A stretch of 64,000 bases of DNA from Tritrichomonas musculus (Eukaryota; Parabasalia; Tritrichomonadida; Tritrichomonadidae), in the NCBI GenBank assembly GCA_039105265.1, contig JAPFFF010000058.1, forward strand, positions 1 through 64,000, given 5' to 3'. Positions 63,245 through 64,000 of this stretch are shown here, in pieces. The position numbers and the translations under genes were made by a program. How positions within the stretch are numbered: the first letter of the stretch is position 1; every line of letters starts with the position of its first letter. Under the pieces are notes generated by a model that was not told where the DNA came from, searched no databases, and saw only the letters and a program-made list of their open reading frames with translations.

Positions 63245-64000
63245 GATCTAATAAATATCTTGGTAATAATTGAGTTTCATTTTTACCATTAAGTTTTCCT
63301 TCTACTTTAAATAATCCATTTTCTTTACCAATAACTTTAAACTCTCCTGGTTGAATTATTGATCTTCTTTTCATCATTGGATCTTTTTCATTATAAACTT
63401 TAACATTTACGCCATCATTAATATTAAAACTTGCATTATTTTTAATTTCCCAATTAGCTTGTAATATTCTCCTCACAATATAATTTTCAAGTTCTGGATC
63501 ATCATTTACCATCTTTGGTGTTACACTAAAACCTGCCCATTTACTCAATCCTCTATGTGGTGCATTATTGTATTGATTAACTATTTCATTCATTACTTCA
63601 GGAGTTATTACACCAATTTTCATATTATACGCCATATCTCTAATGGTTCTAATTACTCTATCAATAATTCCTAAACTTGAATGCAAAGGATCATTTTTTA
63701 CATCTTCCTGTTCTTTCTTCATGAAATCGGGATAGTTACCCATTACTTGTCTAGTCACTGGTTTAAAATCAATTCCTCGTGAATTATAAAATGTTTCCCA
63801 AGCCAACTTTGAATTAAAACTTCCTTCACCATCACCTGTTAAATGTTTTACATTAGCACCTTTCTCAATCATTCTATTTAATGCTCTCAAATATGAAACA
63901 GTTGATTTAATAGTTCCTTTTGAAAATTCATTTTCTCCCACTACATCATTTAATAATTCAACAAATAAGTATTTAGTATTCACATTTATTGCTACCAAAT
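63237..64000 (-). CDS. Polinton integrase (partial, runs off the window)
   Basis: The frame is open to the window edge, so its beginning lies outside. It shows the retroviral-type integrase core (VAINVNTKYLFVELL; TGDGEGSF; HSSLGIIDRVIRTIRD; YNNAPHRGLSKWAGF), followed by a small C-terminal basic domain of the sort that follows the core in Polinton integrases. No breaks seen in the visible part. It would insert the element into host DNA. Confidence 0.9.
   Translation of the reverse strand, partial: LVAINVNTKYLFVELLNDVVGENEFSKGTIKSTVSYLRALNRMIEKGANVKHLTGDGEGSFNSKLAWETFYNSRGIDFKPVTRQVMGNYPDFMKKEQEDVKNDPLHSSLGIIDRVIRTIRDMAYNMKIGVITPEVMNEIVNQYNNAPHRGLSKWAGFSVTPKMVNDDPELENYIVRRILQANWEIKNNASFNINDGVNVKVYNEKDPMMKRRSIIQPGEFKVIGKENGLFKVEGKLNGKNETQLLPRYLLDPI

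Larger units (their letters stand above)
58400..64000. mobile_element. Polinton/Maverick element, left part visible
   Basis: Recognised by a protein-primed type B DNA polymerase next to a retroviral-type integrase, the defining pair of Polintons, which are common in trichomonads. The visible part holds subterminal tandem repeats, one small gene, the polymerase and most of the integrase. The rest (packaging ATPase, protease, capsid genes and far end) would lie beyond 64000. The part seen looks whole, with no breaks, so the copy is probably young. The left border is uncertain because the other terminal repeat is outside the window. Confidence 0.85.

Overview
The window looks like nuclear DNA of a trichomonad (parabasalid), most likely a Tritrichomonas-type genome. 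The evidence is the very AT-rich, intron-poor sequence, a giant BspA-like leucine-rich-repeat gene, several trichomonad-type TKL protein kinases, Sel1-repeat kinase architecture, initiator-like TCA(T) motifs just upstream of ATGs, TAAA at or near several stops, and a Polinton/Maverick element. The species call is inference; no marker gene fixes it.

Layout. 0-5.3 kb: relics of a C13 (legumain-like) peptidase, two TKL kinases and a BspA-like gene surround one intact TKL kinase with nine 11-residue repeats, then a tRNA-Lys(UUU). 6-9 kb: two unassigned genes. 9.4-13.4 kb: the most striking gene, one uninterrupted frame that joins the front half of a clathrin heavy chain to a complete TKL kinase. 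13.7-17 kb: a long coiled-coil protein. 17-20.3 kb: two decayed host genes, an SLC38/AVT-type amino acid transporter and a UBR-box E3 ligase. 20.4-22.3 kb: two small DNA transposons (hAT-like and Tc1/mariner-like). 22.4-25.8 kb: a TKL-like probable pseudokinase with Sel1 repeats. 26-34.4 kb: a 2763-residue BspA-like protein. 34.8-37.6 kb: a Polo-like kinase whose linker holds about 17 copies of a 23-residue unit.

38-51.3 kb is a gene desert of repeats: a perfect hexanucleotide tract of about 108 copies, an 8.2-kb near-perfect palindrome (arms about 3.5 kb, loop about 1.1 kb) with an acidic-type GAA/GAT array in each arm, flanking pieces of a CAGGGATG-ended repeat in direct orientation, and a 1.9-kb terminal-inverted-repeat element with a 43-bp minisatellite inside.

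51.6-58.1 kb returns to genes: a vWA-like protein and a TKL kinase (possibly once one gene), a RibD C-terminal-domain reductase of bacterial type, a small TIR element, and an alpha/beta hydrolase. From about 58.4 kb to the window edge lies a Polinton/Maverick showing one small gene, a protein-primed DNA polymerase B and a convergent integrase, with two near-identical upstream regions for the two rightward genes.

A theme is the TKL kinase module placed next to very different partners (coiled coil with repeats, clathrin leg, Sel1 array, vWA-like domain). The genes do not form an obvious pathway.
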